DNA of 64,000 nt from Syntrophobacter fumaroxidans MPOB (GCF_000014965.1 NC_008554.1:3956001-4020000); one strand, 5' to 3'; counted from the first letter of the stretch, positions 50,697 to 60,082 are shown. The notes: generated from the letters alone by a model not told the origin. Program-made: numbers and translations.

Positions 50697-50855
50697 ATGG
50701 CGAAAAAAAAGAGGGAAGAAGAACATGGCGATGCGGAACGCTCCGCTCCGCTCATGGAGACGGACGACTGGATCGATGCCGATGAAGAACGTGCCTTCGA
50801 GCAGGCCATGGAAAAAAAAGGGAATCTGAATCCGAAGCCAAACAAGAAGAAGTGA
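50697..50855 (+). CDS. Small charged protein
   Basis: 52 residues, extremely charged: Lys/Glu-rich start (MAKKKREEEHGD), acidic middle (METDDWIDADEERAFEQAME) and basic end (NPKPNKKK). A CGGAG site lies eight bases before ATG 50697. No family recognised; it may be a small nucleic-acid- or protein-binding peptide, or a spurious frame. It precedes the primase-helicase by 460 bases on the same strand. Confidence 0.5.
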   Translation: MAKKKREEEHGDAERSAPLMETDDWIDADEERAFEQAMEKKGNLNPKPNKKK

Positions 50856-51314
50856 GCTCCGACAGATCGACACAGGCGGATTCGTTTGAGTGTACGAGCC
50901 CGTCTGTCCAGCCTGACGACATACCGGAAGAGGGGAGTTCTCCGGGCCGGGGCCGAGCTGCAACCCGGCTTGTCCCGGGAAGCCGGCCGCAATCGGCGCA
51001 AAGCGGGCATGGCGTCATCGTGCCGCAACCTCGTGCAAGGCCGGTTATCGCCGCCGGCTCCCGCCTGAGGTTTCCGCACTCAGGGTCCGAATCGCCCGGT
51101 TCTTGGGGGGGCAACCCCGAGAAATGCGGGCTTCAAACCGGAGTTCCTCCCCGGCTCGAATCAAACCGATGCCCTGTGCTATACGGATGAATCCCCAGAT
51201 GCCGCCTGATCCGTTCTGATTGAATTTACCTGATAATCTGAAATAATGTTCCAGGAGCGGAGCGGTTTTGCCGGCAGCATGGGCGACGCCCGCCGAACAT
51301 TCAGGGGGATTGGG
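50856..51314. other. Intergenic region
   Basis: About 460 bases upstream of the primase-helicase gene. The last 110 bases are AT-richer and contain the likely promoter (around 51215-51250). No gene seen. Confidence 0.35.
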
Positions 51315-53870
51315 ATGCGTACCATCGCGGACCTGGACGAGTTGCTGGCCGCCGCCGAAGAGGAACTGGCCGGGCTAGACCGTAGAAGAGCGGAAATCCT
51401 GCGATATATTGAAGGCTTGCGTCGTGATAAGAGGGTTGTTGTTGAGGCTCCCTCCACGGCGACGTCACCGGAAGGCCCGATATGGCTCCCGCCTCTGCCG
51501 GACCCCTCGCCCATGGAGGGAGCAGGGCCGGACCGGCCGCCGGATGCGACGTTGCATGACGATCCTCGGTCCGAGCCGGCGTCGAAGGTCACCGATCAAT
51601 CGCCGGCGGAAGAGAAGATCGCTCTTTTCAGGAGCCTTTTCAGGGGCCGGGAGGACGTCTATCCCAAGCGATTCGAGAGCCGCAAGACCGGCAAGTCGGG
51701 GTATCTTCCGGCATGCCGCAACGAATGGATCAAGCCCCGGTGCCGAAAACCCCGCGTGCGGTGCGGCGAGTGCCCGAACCGCGAATTTCTTCCCGTCACC
51801 GACGAGGTGGTGGGGAATCACCTGCTCGGAGGCGAGCGGCAGGGAAGATCGAAGCGGGACTTCACCATCGGGGTCTACCCCTTGCTTCCGGGCGAGTCCT
51901 GCCGGTTCCTTGCCGTCGACTTCGACAAGAGCGGCTGGCGGGAGGACGCGGCGGCGTTCCTGAAGACTTGCGCGGACTTCGGCGTCCCGGCCGCCCTGGA
52001 GCGTTCGCGTTCCGGGAACGGCGGCCACGTCTGGATATTCTTTACTGCGCCCGTGGACGCCGGGACGGCGCGCCGGATGGGCTCTTTTCTGCTCACGGAA
52101 ACCATGGAGTCCCGGCCCGAAATGGGCCTCGACTCCTACGATCGATTCTTCCCGAGCCAGGACACTCTTCCCAAAGGGGGGTTCGGCGGCCTCATCGCTC
52201 TTCCCCTGCAGCGCCGGCCGCGCGAGACGGGCAACAGTGTATTTGTGGATGAGGCCTTCGTTCCCTTCCCCGACCAGTGGGCATACCTTTCCTCCGTGCG
52301 GCGCATGGAGCCGGGCGAAGTGGAAAACCTCGCCCAAAAAGCCGTCGCGGGCGGGCGCGTGATGGGGGTGCGCACGGTCGTAACGGACGAGGACGATGAT
52401 CCTCCCTGGACGCTCCCCCCCTCGGGGCGCCGGAAGGAGCTTCCCCTTCCGGGACCGCTCCCGCCGAGCGTTACGCTCACCGTCGCAAACCAGGTCTACG
52501 TGGCGAAGGAAGGGCTCCCCCCCGCGTTGAGAAACCGGTTGATCCGCCTGGCGGCCTTTCAGAATCCGGAGTTCTACAAGGCTCAGGCCATGAGGCTGCC
52601 CACCTTTCAGATACCGAGGGTCATCGGGTGCTGCGAAGATTTTCCGGACCACCTGGGCCTTCCAAGGGGATGCCTGGAGGAGACGGCGGCTTTCCTGTCT
52701 TCGATCGGAATCGCACCGGTCGTGGTGGACGAGCGGTTTGGGGGCATTCCCATCGACGTCCGGTTCACCGGCACGCTGCGACCCGACCAGGAGCCGGCCG
52801 CCCGCGCCATGCTGGAACACGACACGGGAGTGCTCTCGGCGACGACGGCCTTCGGCAAGACCGTGGTGGCAGCCCGTCTCATCGCCGACCGCGGGGTGAA
52901 TACGCTGGTGCTGGTCCACCGGCGGGAGCTTCTCGATCAGTGGGGCGCCCGATTGGATGAACTGTTGGAGCTGCCCTCCGGGCGGATCGGACGGATCGGC
53001 GGCGGGAAGCGCGATCCGACCGGGATTGTGGACGTCGCGATCATCCAGGGCCTCGTCAGAAAGGGCGTCGTGGCCGACCTGGTCGCGGAATACGGGCACC
53101 TGGTCGTCGACGAATGCCACCATATTTCCGCCCGCAGCTTCGAAACCGTCGCCCGCCAGTGCAGGGCGAAATACGTCACGGGGCTGTCCGCCACGGTCAC
53201 GCGCAAAGACGGCCATCATCCCATCATCTTCATGCAATGCGGGCCGGTCCGGCACCACGTGGACGAGCGACGGCAGGCCGCCGCCAGGCCTTTTTGCCAC
53301 AGGGTGATCCCGCGTCAAACGGAATTCCTCCTGCCCGGCGCTCTCAGGCGTGAAACCGATCCGGCCATCCATGAAGTCTATGCGGCGCTGGTCCGGGACG
53401 AAAACCGAAACGGGATGATCGTCCGGGATGTGCTCGATGCCGTCGCAGCCGGGCGATTTCCGGTGATCCTGACGGAGCGCCGGGAACACCTGTCCCTGCT
53501 TGCGCAACGTCTTGTCCCGCAGGTCCGAAACGTCGTCGTCCTGCAAGGCGGCATGGGGAAAAAGCAGCGGGCGGCGGCGGCGAAAGCCCTTGCCGGGAGC
53601 GCCGAAGGGGAGGCGAGGGTGATCGTCGCCACGGGCCGGTACCTGGGCGAAGGGTTCGACGACGCCCGTCTGGATACCCTGTTCCTTGCCCTGCCGGTAT
53701 CCTGGCGCGGAGTGCTCGTCCAGTATGCGGGGAGGCTGCACCGGCTCCACGAGCAAAAGAAGGACGTCCTCATCTACGATTACGCCGACCTGCGGGTGCC
53801 CATGCTGGCACGAATGTACGGCCGCCGGCGCATGGGCTACCGCAAAATCGGCTATGCGATCCAGGAATGA
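51315..53870 (+). CDS. Fused archaeo-eukaryotic-type primase and superfamily 2 helicase (TOTE-like)
   Basis: 851 residues. Coiled coil (4-38), linker, a four-Cys cluster (C134, C143, C150, C153), then an AEP primase-polymerase domain with metal site DFD (202-204, FLAVDFDKSGW) and the SGNGGHVWIFF motif (H238). A DEAD/DEAH-type helicase follows: Walker A-like ATTAFGKT (about 509-516), HRRELLDQW, DECH (599-602), GLSATVTRKDG and the C-terminal RecA lobe with ATGRYLGEGFDD and QYAGRLHR. This fusion is the central component of TOTE conflict systems. Start ATG 51315 follows AGGGGG. Accessory nucleases typical of such loci are not seen nearby, so antiviral, repair or mobile-element roles are open. Confidence 0.87.
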   Translation: MRTIADLDELLAAAEEELAGLDRRRAEILRYIEGLRRDKRVVVEAPSTATSPEGPIWLPPLPDPSPMEGAGPDRPPDATLHDDPRSEPASKVTDQSPAEEKIALFRSLFRGREDVYPKRFESRKTGKSGYLPACRNEWIKPRCRKPRVRCGECPNREFLPVTDEVVGNHLLGGERQGRSKRDFTIGVYPLLPGESCRFLAVDFDKSGWREDAAAFLKTCADFGVPAALERSRSGNGGHVWIFFTAPVDAGTARRMGSFLLTETMESRPEMGLDSYDRFFPSQDTLPKGGFGGLIALPLQRRPRETGNSVFVDEAFVPFPDQWAYLSSVRRMEPGEVENLAQKAVAGGRVMGVRTVVTDEDDDPPWTLPPSGRRKELPLPGPLPPSVTLTVANQVYVAKEGLPPALRNRLIRLAAFQNPEFYKAQAMRLPTFQIPRVIGCCEDFPDHLGLPRGCLEETAAFLSSIGIAPVVVDERFGGIPIDVRFTGTLRPDQEPAARAMLEHDTGVLSATTAFGKTVVAARLIADRGVNTLVLVHRRELLDQWGARLDELLELPSGRIGRIGGGKRDPTGIVDVAIIQGLVRKGVVADLVAEYGHLVVDECHHISARSFETVARQCRAKYVTGLSATVTRKDGHHPIIFMQCGPVRHHVDERRQAAARPFCHRVIPRQTEFLLPGALRRETDPAIHEVYAALVRDENRNGMIVRDVLDAVAAGRFPVILTERREHLSLLAQRLVPQVRNVVVLQGGMGKKQRAAAAKALAGSAEGEARVIVATGRYLGEGFDDARLDTLFLALPVSWRGVLVQYAGRLHRLHEQKKDVLIYDYADLRVPMLARMYGRRRMGYRKIGYAIQE

Positions 53871-53910
53871 ACAAGTACTCGGGGACGGACGATGGAAGGT
53901 TTGGCACGGA

Positions 53911-54053
53911 GGTGCGTTCAAGATGGGCGCATTGGGCAGGAGGGCATGATGCCCTCCCCCGCGTCCGACCGGCGCATCGGTCCGCAGGGGCCGGCTTTAT
54001 CCCTGCCCGCGACACCTCCCGCCGGGCAGGTGTTGGGTAATCCTGAACATAAC
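53911..54053. repeat. Dispersed hairpin element, copy B (inverted relative to copy A)
   Basis: Begins with the same GGTGCGTTCAAGATG end as copy A at 28351. Its reverse complement aligns with 28351-28501 over the whole length with scattered substitutions and small gaps. Internal hairpins persist: GGAGGGCAT/ATGCCCTCC (around 53950-53970), GCAGGG/CCCTGC, and a CACCT/AGGTG stem near 54013-54032. The far end (TGAACAT) is more diverged. It lies between the convergent primase-helicase and methyltransferase genes. Confidence 0.72.
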
Positions 54054-54125
54054 GTGGTCTGATGCGTTTGCGCTGAGAGTCCGTCCGTCACGCGGTGCAG
54101 CCCAGGACACAGTCTTCACCGGAAT

Positions 54126-54146
54126 CCCTCCTCATGAGGGGTTTTT
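54126..54146 (+). terminator. Rho-independent terminator-like hairpin
   Basis: CCCTC (54126-54130), five-base loop, GAGGG (54136-54140), then G and TTTTT (54142-54146). It is 256 bases after the primase-helicase stop, in the direction expected to end that transcript. The stem is short. Confidence 0.4.
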
Positions 54147-54289
54147 CGGAGACGGCCGGAATGGACCCGACGGATTGTGGTCGTCGGCAGAGGGGGGATT
54201 GTGCCGAAGCGGAATGGCTTGTGCCGCCGGGTCCGCTCAACAGGAAAGCCTCGATCGGGAGCATCGGGGGGCTCACTCCACCGGGAACG

Positions 54290-54898
54290 TCAGGCCTCCG
54301 CAGGCCCTCTTTTCACCAGTACGGCGAGGACCCAGGCGAACTTCACTTCCAGGGAGTCGATCAGGGAAAAACCGGCCTCCTCTAAGGCTTGGTGGAGATC
54401 GGCGCTGCGGAAACGATTCCCGGCGGGGTGGAGAAGGATGTGCTTCGTGACGGGATTCTGGTAGAGGAACGGGTAGATTTCCTCGAGGAAGTAAACGCCG
54501 CCGGGTCTGAGCACTCTGGCCACCTCGGCGAGCCCCCGCTGCCAGTCGGGGATGTGATGGAGCACGCCGAATCCGAACACGGCGTCCATGGAGCCGTTCC
54601 GGTGCGGCAGGTCGACGGCGTCTCCGGCATACATGGCCACCCGGGACCGCCTGGCCGGCGACAGGTAGGTCCGTGCCTTGCGGATCATCCGTTCGTCGAG
54701 GTCCATGGCGAAAACCATTTCGGGCTGAAAAGCATCGAGGATCAAGTCGGCGCCGGCGCCTCGACCACACCCGATCTCGAGCACTCTGGCCCCGGGTTCC
54801 AGGACCCCCGCCTTCCGCAGCCGCCTGATCTGAAACCGCTGCTCGATCACCCGCAACGGATTGTTCACGACCAGGCGTTCCGCCCAATTCAGTTTCAT
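54290..54898 (-). CDS. Class I SAM-dependent methyltransferase
   Basis: 202-residue methyltransferase: motif I VLEIGCGRGAGADLIL, acidic second strand VFAMDLDERMIRKA, AVDLPHRNGSMDAVFGFGVLHH and ARVLRPGGVYFLEEIYPF. It begins nine bases after the UbiE/MenG gene stops, with AGAGG before ATG 54898, so both are probably co-transcribed. It may act on a quinone or lipid precursor, but that is only suggested by the neighbour. Confidence 0.85.
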   Translation of the reverse strand: MKLNWAERLVVNNPLRVIEQRFQIRRLRKAGVLEPGARVLEIGCGRGAGADLILDAFQPEMVFAMDLDERMIRKARTYLSPARRSRVAMYAGDAVDLPHRNGSMDAVFGFGVLHHIPDWQRGLAEVARVLRPGGVYFLEEIYPFLYQNPVTKHILLHPAGNRFRSADLHQALEEAGFSLIDSLEVKFAWVLAVLVKRGPAEA

Positions 54899-54907
54899 GG
54901 AGGCCTC

Positions 54908-55708
54908 TCAGGCTTTTACGCCCACGTGGACGGCGGCTATGCCGTTGGTGAGGAGACGATACCGGACATCAATGAATCCGATGGATTCCAGCTTCGACTT
55001 GAGCTCTCCAGGGCCGGGAAAAAGCCGGATCGATTCCGGGAGGTAGGTGTAGGCCAGGCGGGATCCGGCCAGCAGCCGCCCCAGCGCGGGCATGATGCGG
55101 AACGAGTAGAAGTCGTAGAGAAAACGAAACCAGGGCGTGACCGGTTCGGAGAATTCGAGGCACATCAATTTGCCCCCCGGCCTGAGAACGCGGTGCATTT
55201 CGCGGAAGCCCCGCTCCATGTGGGTCAGATTGCGAATCCCGAAGCCGACCATGGCTCCGTCCAGCGAATTGTCGGCAAAGGAGATGCTTTCCGCGTCGCC
55301 CTGGGTATAGACGATGCGGTTGTGGTATGGGGAGCTCTCGACCTTGGGCCGGCCGGTCACCATCATTGCCCAGTTGATGTCATAAAGAAAAACCCGTCCC
55401 GAGGGGCCGATGCGGCGGGCGGCCATGAGGGCGAGGTCGGCGGTGCCGCCGCAAACGTCGATGACCCGGTCGCCTTCCTTCAGGTCCATCATCCCCACGG
55501 CGATGCGCTTCCACGCGTAATGCACGCCGAAGCTCAAAAGGGTGTTCATGAAATCGTATTTGGGGGCCACCGTGTTGAAATGACGGCGAACGAGATTCAC
55601 CTTCTCGCTCTCCGGGACTGCGACGAAGCCGAAGTGAGCGGCGCCGGGGACACTTTCCGGCGGGACGTCGTGCCGCCGTTCCGGTGCGGGTGATGAGGCG
55701 TTGCGCAT
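54908..55708 (-). CDS. ubiE: Demethylmenaquinone methyltransferase (UbiE/MenG)
   Basis: 266-residue C-methyltransferase that converts demethylmenaquinone to menaquinone at the membrane. Family signatures: YDFMNTLLSFGVHYAWKR, VIDVCGGTADLALMAAR, and the diagnostic FGIRNLTHMERGFREMHRVL followed by RPGGKLMCLEFSEP. The C-terminal block (YTYLPESIRLFPG, YRLLTNGIAAVHVGVKA) is complete. The first 30 residues are a variable extension. Start ATG 55708 follows AGGAG. In an anaerobe this points to menaquinone-based respiration. Name could equally be menG. Confidence 0.92.
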   Translation of the reverse strand: MRNASSPAPERRHDVPPESVPGAAHFGFVAVPESEKVNLVRRHFNTVAPKYDFMNTLLSFGVHYAWKRIAVGMMDLKEGDRVIDVCGGTADLALMAARRIGPSGRVFLYDINWAMMVTGRPKVESSPYHNRIVYTQGDAESISFADNSLDGAMVGFGIRNLTHMERGFREMHRVLRPGGKLMCLEFSEPVTPWFRFLYDFYSFRIMPALGRLLAGSRLAYTYLPESIRLFPGPGELKSKLESIGFIDVRYRLLTNGIAAVHVGVKA

Positions 55709-55923
55709 AAGCGCTCCTGGGGGTCCGGCTCAGGCGGAAGGATGGGGATAGGTGCGGAACGGGCGGGTCAATGCGGCTCCGACTCTCCGTCCCGGCTGCG
55801 GCCGCCCGCCCGGACCGGGTGTGTCTTCGTCTCTGCGTCACGAAAGGATGCGGCCCGGGTGAAGAAAATCGCCGGTCCGCGCAAAGGGACCGGGCGTTCC
55901 CTGGACGATTCGGGAACCGACTC

Positions 55924-56118
55924 TCAGGCGGGCTTCACCACGAGACCGGTCCGGATGCACCGGGTACACGCCTTGACCCGGCGGACGGCCCCGCTCTTGT
56001 CCATGTGCCGCACGGTCTGGAGATTGGGATACCATAGACGCTTGGTCTTGTTGTTCGCGTGGCTCACATTGTTGCCGACATGCGGTTCTTTCCCGCAAAA
56101 CTCGCATTTCCTGCTCAT
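55924..56118 (-). CDS. rpmB: 50S ribosomal protein L28
   Basis: 64-residue ribosomal protein of the large subunit. Sequence is typical of the family: [35 protein letters not shown] and [15 protein letters not shown]. Both CxxC pairs (C5/C8 and C51/C54) are kept, so it is the zinc-binding C+ form. Start ATG 56118 has AAAGGA upstream. It stands alone between the transglutaminase and ubiE genes. Confidence 0.97.
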   Translation of the reverse strand: MSRKCEFCGKEPHVGNNVSHANNKTKRLWYPNLQTVRHMDKSGAVRRVKACTRCIRTGLVVKPA

Positions 56119-56389
56119 GACGCTGCTGTCCTTTCCATTCGGATCAAAATCTCATATGGTGAACCTCGGTCGAGAAAACTCGGCCCGGATGCTCGGTTTA
56201 ACGAAAAATCCCTTCTATCACACGAGTATCCCCAGGGCAAGGCCTTTTTAAATCGAACCGGGACAGGCCGGCCGCCTCACCGCCGGCGTTGCCTCTCGGA
56301 AGCCCGGAGAATTGACGGCGGGAGCGATTTGCTCTCCATCCCCGGTTTGTTGCGGCTTCACGGCATCGAATTGCCTGTGAGAATCCACG

Positions 56390-58294
56390 CTAAATATCGT
56401 CGATTCTCCTTTCGAGATGGACGATCCGTTCCCTGTCGAACGTGCAGTCCCTGTAGAAAAGATGCTGAAACTCATCGACGAAGAGATGCGCCTTTTGGCG
56501 CACATCCGCATCCTCGATGCGGCCCAGGAACTCTTCCAGTCCCTCCGCCTCCCTCTTCCTGTAGCCGAGCGAGGCCATCTTGGCGGCGAAGCGTTCGATG
56601 ATCCTCGCCTCCGCGCTTTTCCGAGGCCTCAGCAGTCCGAAGGCGATTCCTCCCAGGAGGATGACGACGGCAAGCTCCGGGAGATACCGTATGAGTGTCT
56701 CTTTGCCCGCTTTCAGCGAAAACACGGGGTGTTCGAACAAAGCGTTCACTTGTCTGAAGAGCTTGATCTGCTGACTGAAATCGTAGCTTATGACGATCTT
56801 GTCCCAATAATAATTGAAGGTGTCCATCATCAGCGACAACTTCAGGAACAGGCTCCGGCCGTAGACCTCCGAGGGGGTGTCGAGGGAGTGGGGCGTCGGG
56901 TCGAGCCTCAGCCATCCGCGGTTGTCCATGTAAGCTTCCACCCAGACGTGGGCGTTTTTCTGCAGGACCATGTAGTATCCCGCCGCCGGGTTGTGGTACC
57001 CGCCCCGATAGCCGCCCACCAGGCGGGCGGGAATCCCCGCCATGCGCAGCATCACCGCCAGCGAGGAGGCGAAGTACTCGCAATTCCCCGCCTTCCTGGA
57101 GAACAGAAAGGACTCCAAAGGATTCTTTGAAAAGGGGAGATTGTCGAGAGAGTATCGGTATTGTCCGAATTTGACGTGATCGTAGAGGGCTATCGCGGGG
57201 TCGCCGGGACGTTCCTTCAGAATGTTCTCGACCAGGCTCCTGATCCGGGGGGAGAAGTCGGCGGGCAGCTGCAGGTAGCGTTGCCGTTCGATGGTCTTCT
57301 CCGGCAGCAGCTCGGTCGGCGCCGACAGGGCCGTGTATTTTATACGCGCTTCCACCTTGCGGAACCAGGCGGTGGAGGACAGCCTCCACACGCGGCGTCC
57401 GAGTTGCACCTGGAGGGAGACGGGCTTGTCCAGGGCAAACAGGTACTTGTTGCCGTATGGTTCCATGTAGATCGTCTGGGAAACCGTCTTCCCGCGGAGC
57501 TCCTCGAAGAGCGAGGCTCCGCCGGAGCTCGACGTCCAGGATGTGCCGTTGAACGCATCGAGTTCAAGTCCCCGCCAGTACAGCAGGCCGTCGTCCGTTT
57601 TCGGCATCTCGGCACGAAAAATGACGTGACGGTCTTCCTGGATGCCCGCCACGTCGCCGAGAGTGACCGAATCGCTGAAGCCGGACTTGGCGTAGGCCCA
57701 CTGGTTCAGAAAGGTGAACAACGGGTAGTTGGTGCGCGGCAGAATAAGGAAGAACAAACCGCTGGCCGGGATGGAAATGACACAGATCAGGGCCGCGTTC
57801 TGGATGATCCTCACCATGTTGTCTCTGGTGATCGTCATGTCTTCCTCGTGGGAGAAATAGGCGAGGAGCATCAGGGAAGCGGTGGAAAAGGCGAAGAGCA
57901 GGCAGAAATAGAGGACGAAGATCACGCTGAACGAGATCAGGCTGGACCCGATCAGAAGAAACATGCAGAGGGCATAAATCTGCATATAGTCCCTGAATTT
58001 CCTGTCTTCGAGGAGCTTGATGCCGATGAGGATCAGAGACGCGTTGAGGATCGGTTCGATGAGATAGTCCGGGGATATCCGGGAGAAAGAAAACACCAGG
58101 ACCGCCACGGCGACGAGGTTCAGCAGCCAGCGCGGCAAACGAAGGCCCCCCGTGTGATCGCGGGCGATCGCCACGGCGCACAGGACCCCGAAACTCAGGG
58201 AATAGGCGATCGCCACGTAGGGGGCGACGGATGCGTAAGCGGCGGCGATACACAGATAAGTGATCAGCCTAAGCAGCGTCTTGATCTTGACCAT
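56390..58294 (-). CDS. TgpA-type transmembrane transglutaminase-like protein
   Basis: 634-residue inner-membrane protein: six or so hydrophobic segments in residues 1-200 (DUF3488/TgpA N-terminal region), a periplasmic transglutaminase-core domain with the Cys-His-Asp triad visible in KAGNCEYFASSLAVMLRMAG, KNAHVWVEAYMDNRGW and LRLDPTPHS, one more membrane helix (LPELAVVILLGGIAFGLL), and a C-terminal cytosolic tail. It overlaps the DUF58 gene by 26 bases and belongs to the common MoxR-DUF58-transglutaminase gene set. Biochemical role in the envelope is inferred from the family. Confidence 0.92.
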   Translation of the reverse strand: MVKIKTLLRLITYLCIAAAYASVAPYVAIAYSLSFGVLCAVAIARDHTGGLRLPRWLLNLVAVAVLVFSFSRISPDYLIEPILNASLILIGIKLLEDRKFRDYMQIYALCMFLLIGSSLISFSVIFVLYFCLLFAFSTASLMLLAYFSHEEDMTITRDNMVRIIQNAALICVISIPASGLFFLILPRTNYPLFTFLNQWAYAKSGFSDSVTLGDVAGIQEDRHVIFRAEMPKTDDGLLYWRGLELDAFNGTSWTSSSGGASLFEELRGKTVSQTIYMEPYGNKYLFALDKPVSLQVQLGRRVWRLSSTAWFRKVEARIKYTALSAPTELLPEKTIERQRYLQLPADFSPRIRSLVENILKERPGDPAIALYDHVKFGQYRYSLDNLPFSKNPLESFLFSRKAGNCEYFASSLAVMLRMAGIPARLVGGYRGGYHNPAAGYYMVLQKNAHVWVEAYMDNRGWLRLDPTPHSLDTPSEVYGRSLFLKLSLMMDTFNYYWDKIVISYDFSQQIKLFRQVNALFEHPVFSLKAGKETLIRYLPELAVVILLGGIAFGLLRPRKSAEARIIERFAAKMASLGYRKREAEGLEEFLGRIEDADVRQKAHLFVDEFQHLFYRDCTFDRERIVHLERRIDDI

Positions 58295-59153
58295 AGAGCG
58301 CCAATCGGGTCAGAAGCAGCGTTTTCTGGGCCGAGGAGTTGTCGGGGGGGTAAGTCCGCCCTCCGATCGTCATCCCCACCGGGGTTCCGGAACGAATCAT
58401 CCTGAGCACCGTGTAAGCGACGCAGGAGATGGTGTATTCCAGATCCTTTTTCGGCAATTGATCGAAATCGATGATCAGGTGCCGGAGCTCGATCGTGGAC
58501 AGCTCCTTGGTCATGAGAACCCCGGTCTTCGCCGTGGATTTCCAGCTGATGTACCGGGGATGGTCCCCCGGGACGTAGTCTCTGATGGAGATCAGGTCGG
58601 AATCGTACCCGGAGGCGTCGGAGGGTCTGTCTCCGAGGGTGCGGGACCGAAAATCATAAATCCCGGGCACCCCGCACCGGACCGGTTTCGGATAGACCAC
58701 CAGGGCTTTCTCGCTGCTGACGCGCCGGTACCGCGTGAAAAAATTGAACGGGAATGTCGATGTCACGGTATGCGCGCCCACCCGGTGCAGGCCCCTGCGG
58801 TCGAACCTCATGGTGGTATGCCTGCTGGTGGACGACATCGGCTCGGCGAAAGGAAAGAACACTTCCCGTCCGTACAGTTCGATTCCGACCAGAAAGGCGG
58901 GCATGCGTTTTCGCCGGTTGACGAGCTTGACCATGACCGGGGTGTCTATTCCCGCGAATGTTTCTTCCGGAAATTCCAGCTGTGCCTCGATGCCTCGGAT
59001 GTTCCCGCGTCCGAAAAAGCCCGAAACCAGCATGTAGCTCAACAGGCCGGAGGTGATGATGTAGACGAGGTTGTTCGCGGTATTCACGGCCGAAAAGCCG
59101 ATGAGAATGGTGAGCAGGATATAAAGGTATCCGGCTTTGTTGATCTTGATCAC
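58269..59153 (-). CDS. DUF58-domain membrane protein
   Basis: 294 residues: two N-terminal membrane segments (about 8-45), then a beta-rich region and the DUF58 signature SDLISIRDYVPGDHPRYISWKSTAKTGVLM split across the core (Y-x-P-G-D, I-x-W). DUF58 proteins are related to von Willebrand A proteins and work with MoxR ATPases. The start ATG at 59153 overlaps the MoxR stop by four bases (ATGA), and its own end overlaps the transglutaminase gene, so all three are translationally coupled. Confidence 0.92.
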   Translation of the reverse strand: MIKINKAGYLYILLTILIGFSAVNTANNLVYIITSGLLSYMLVSGFFGRGNIRGIEAQLEFPEETFAGIDTPVMVKLVNRRKRMPAFLVGIELYGREVFFPFAEPMSSTSRHTTMRFDRRGLHRVGAHTVTSTFPFNFFTRYRRVSSEKALVVYPKPVRCGVPGIYDFRSRTLGDRPSDASGYDSDLISIRDYVPGDHPRYISWKSTAKTGVLMTKELSTIELRHLIIDFDQLPKKDLEYTISCVAYTVLRMIRSGTPVGMTIGGRTYPPDNSSAQKTLLLTRLALYGQDQDAA

Positions 59154-60082
59154 GCCGGGACGGGGACTTCTTCCAGTATCGATTTTATGATCTCCTTCTT
59201 GTTCACGCTCTCGTATTCCTCCCGGAACAGGACCCTGTGCGGAATGACATATTCCGCAACCCGCTTGATGTTCTCGGGCACCACGTAATCCTTTCCCGAG
59301 AAGAAGGCACTGGATTTCGCCGTGTTGACCAGCGCCAGGGCGCCGCGGGTCGACAGCCCGCTCAACAGGTATTCGTTGGCGCGCGTGGCTTCGATGATGT
59401 TGAGCAGGTAGTCGAGGACCTTCTCCGAAAGATAGACGCCGGTCCTGATCCGGTCCTGGATCTCCATGACCTCCTGTTTTCCCATCATGGGTTCCAGAGC
59501 CTGTATGGCCCGTCTCTTACTCCCGCCCCGCAGAATCTCGCGCTCCGCCTCTCGCGGCGGATAGCCGATGCTGATCTTCATCATGAAGCGGTCCATCTGG
59601 GATTCCGGCAGGGGAAAGGTCCCGAATTGCTCGGTCGGGTTCTGAGTGGCGATGACCAGGAATGGACGCGGCAGATCGTAGGTCCGGCCCTCGATGGTGA
59701 CCTGCTTCTCTCCCATGGCTTCCAGCAAGGCGCTCTGCGTCTTGGGGGTCGCCCGGTTGATCTCGTCCACGAGCACGATATGATTGAAGATGGGACCGGG
59801 TTGAAAGATGAATGCCCCGGTGTTTTTGTCGAATATGGAAACCCCGGTGATGTCGGACGGCAGCAGGTCGCTCGTGCACTGGATCCTTCCGAAGGTGAGG
59901 CCCAGTACCTTGGCGATGGCGATGGCCAGGGTGGTTTTGCCCAGACCGGGCAGATCCTCGATGAGCAGATGGCCGCGGGAAAAAAAGCAGGTGAGAGCCA
60001 GTTCCAGCGCTCGTTCCTTGCCGTGCAGATATTGAGAGAGGAAGTGGATGGCTTTGTCGATTTTTCCGTTGTTTTCCATCAT
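59150..60082 (-). CDS. MoxR-family AAA+ ATPase
   Basis: 310-residue chaperone-like ATPase: Walker A GHLLIEDLPGLGKTTLAIAI (last eight residues are the P-loop core), IQCTSDLLPSDITGVSIF, Walker B IVLVDEINRATPKTQSALLE, sensor 1 VIATQNPTEQFGTFPLPE, and C-terminal lid. It is expected to remodel a partner through the DUF58/transglutaminase proteins encoded next. ATG 60082 (or 60079) is the start, 37 bases after purM stops, so the four genes may be co-transcribed. Confidence 0.94.
   Translation of the reverse strand: MMENNGKIDKAIHFLSQYLHGKERALELALTCFFSRGHLLIEDLPGLGKTTLAIAIAKVLGLTFGRIQCTSDLLPSDITGVSIFDKNTGAFIFQPGPIFNHIVLVDEINRATPKTQSALLEAMGEKQVTIEGRTYDLPRPFLVIATQNPTEQFGTFPLPESQMDRFMMKISIGYPPREAEREILRGGSKRRAIQALEPMMGKQEVMEIQDRIRTGVYLSEKVLDYLLNIIEATRANEYLLSGLSTRGALALVNTAKSSAFFSGKDYVVPENIKRVAEYVIPHRVLFREEYESVNKKEIIKSILEEVPVPA

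Larger units (their letters stand above)
53871..54289. other. Intergenic region between convergent genes
   Basis: About 420 bases holding copy B of the dispersed hairpin element (53911-54053) and a terminator-like hairpin (54126-54146). No gene seen. Confidence 0.5.

Noticed and set aside
50140-51079. Overlapping frames on both strands before the primase-helicase
   Set aside because: Mutually antisense, no start signals, no recognisable protein features.
56417-58405. Plus-strand frames antisense to the transglutaminase gene
   Set aside because: Shadows of a clearly identified membrane protein with conserved catalytic triad.
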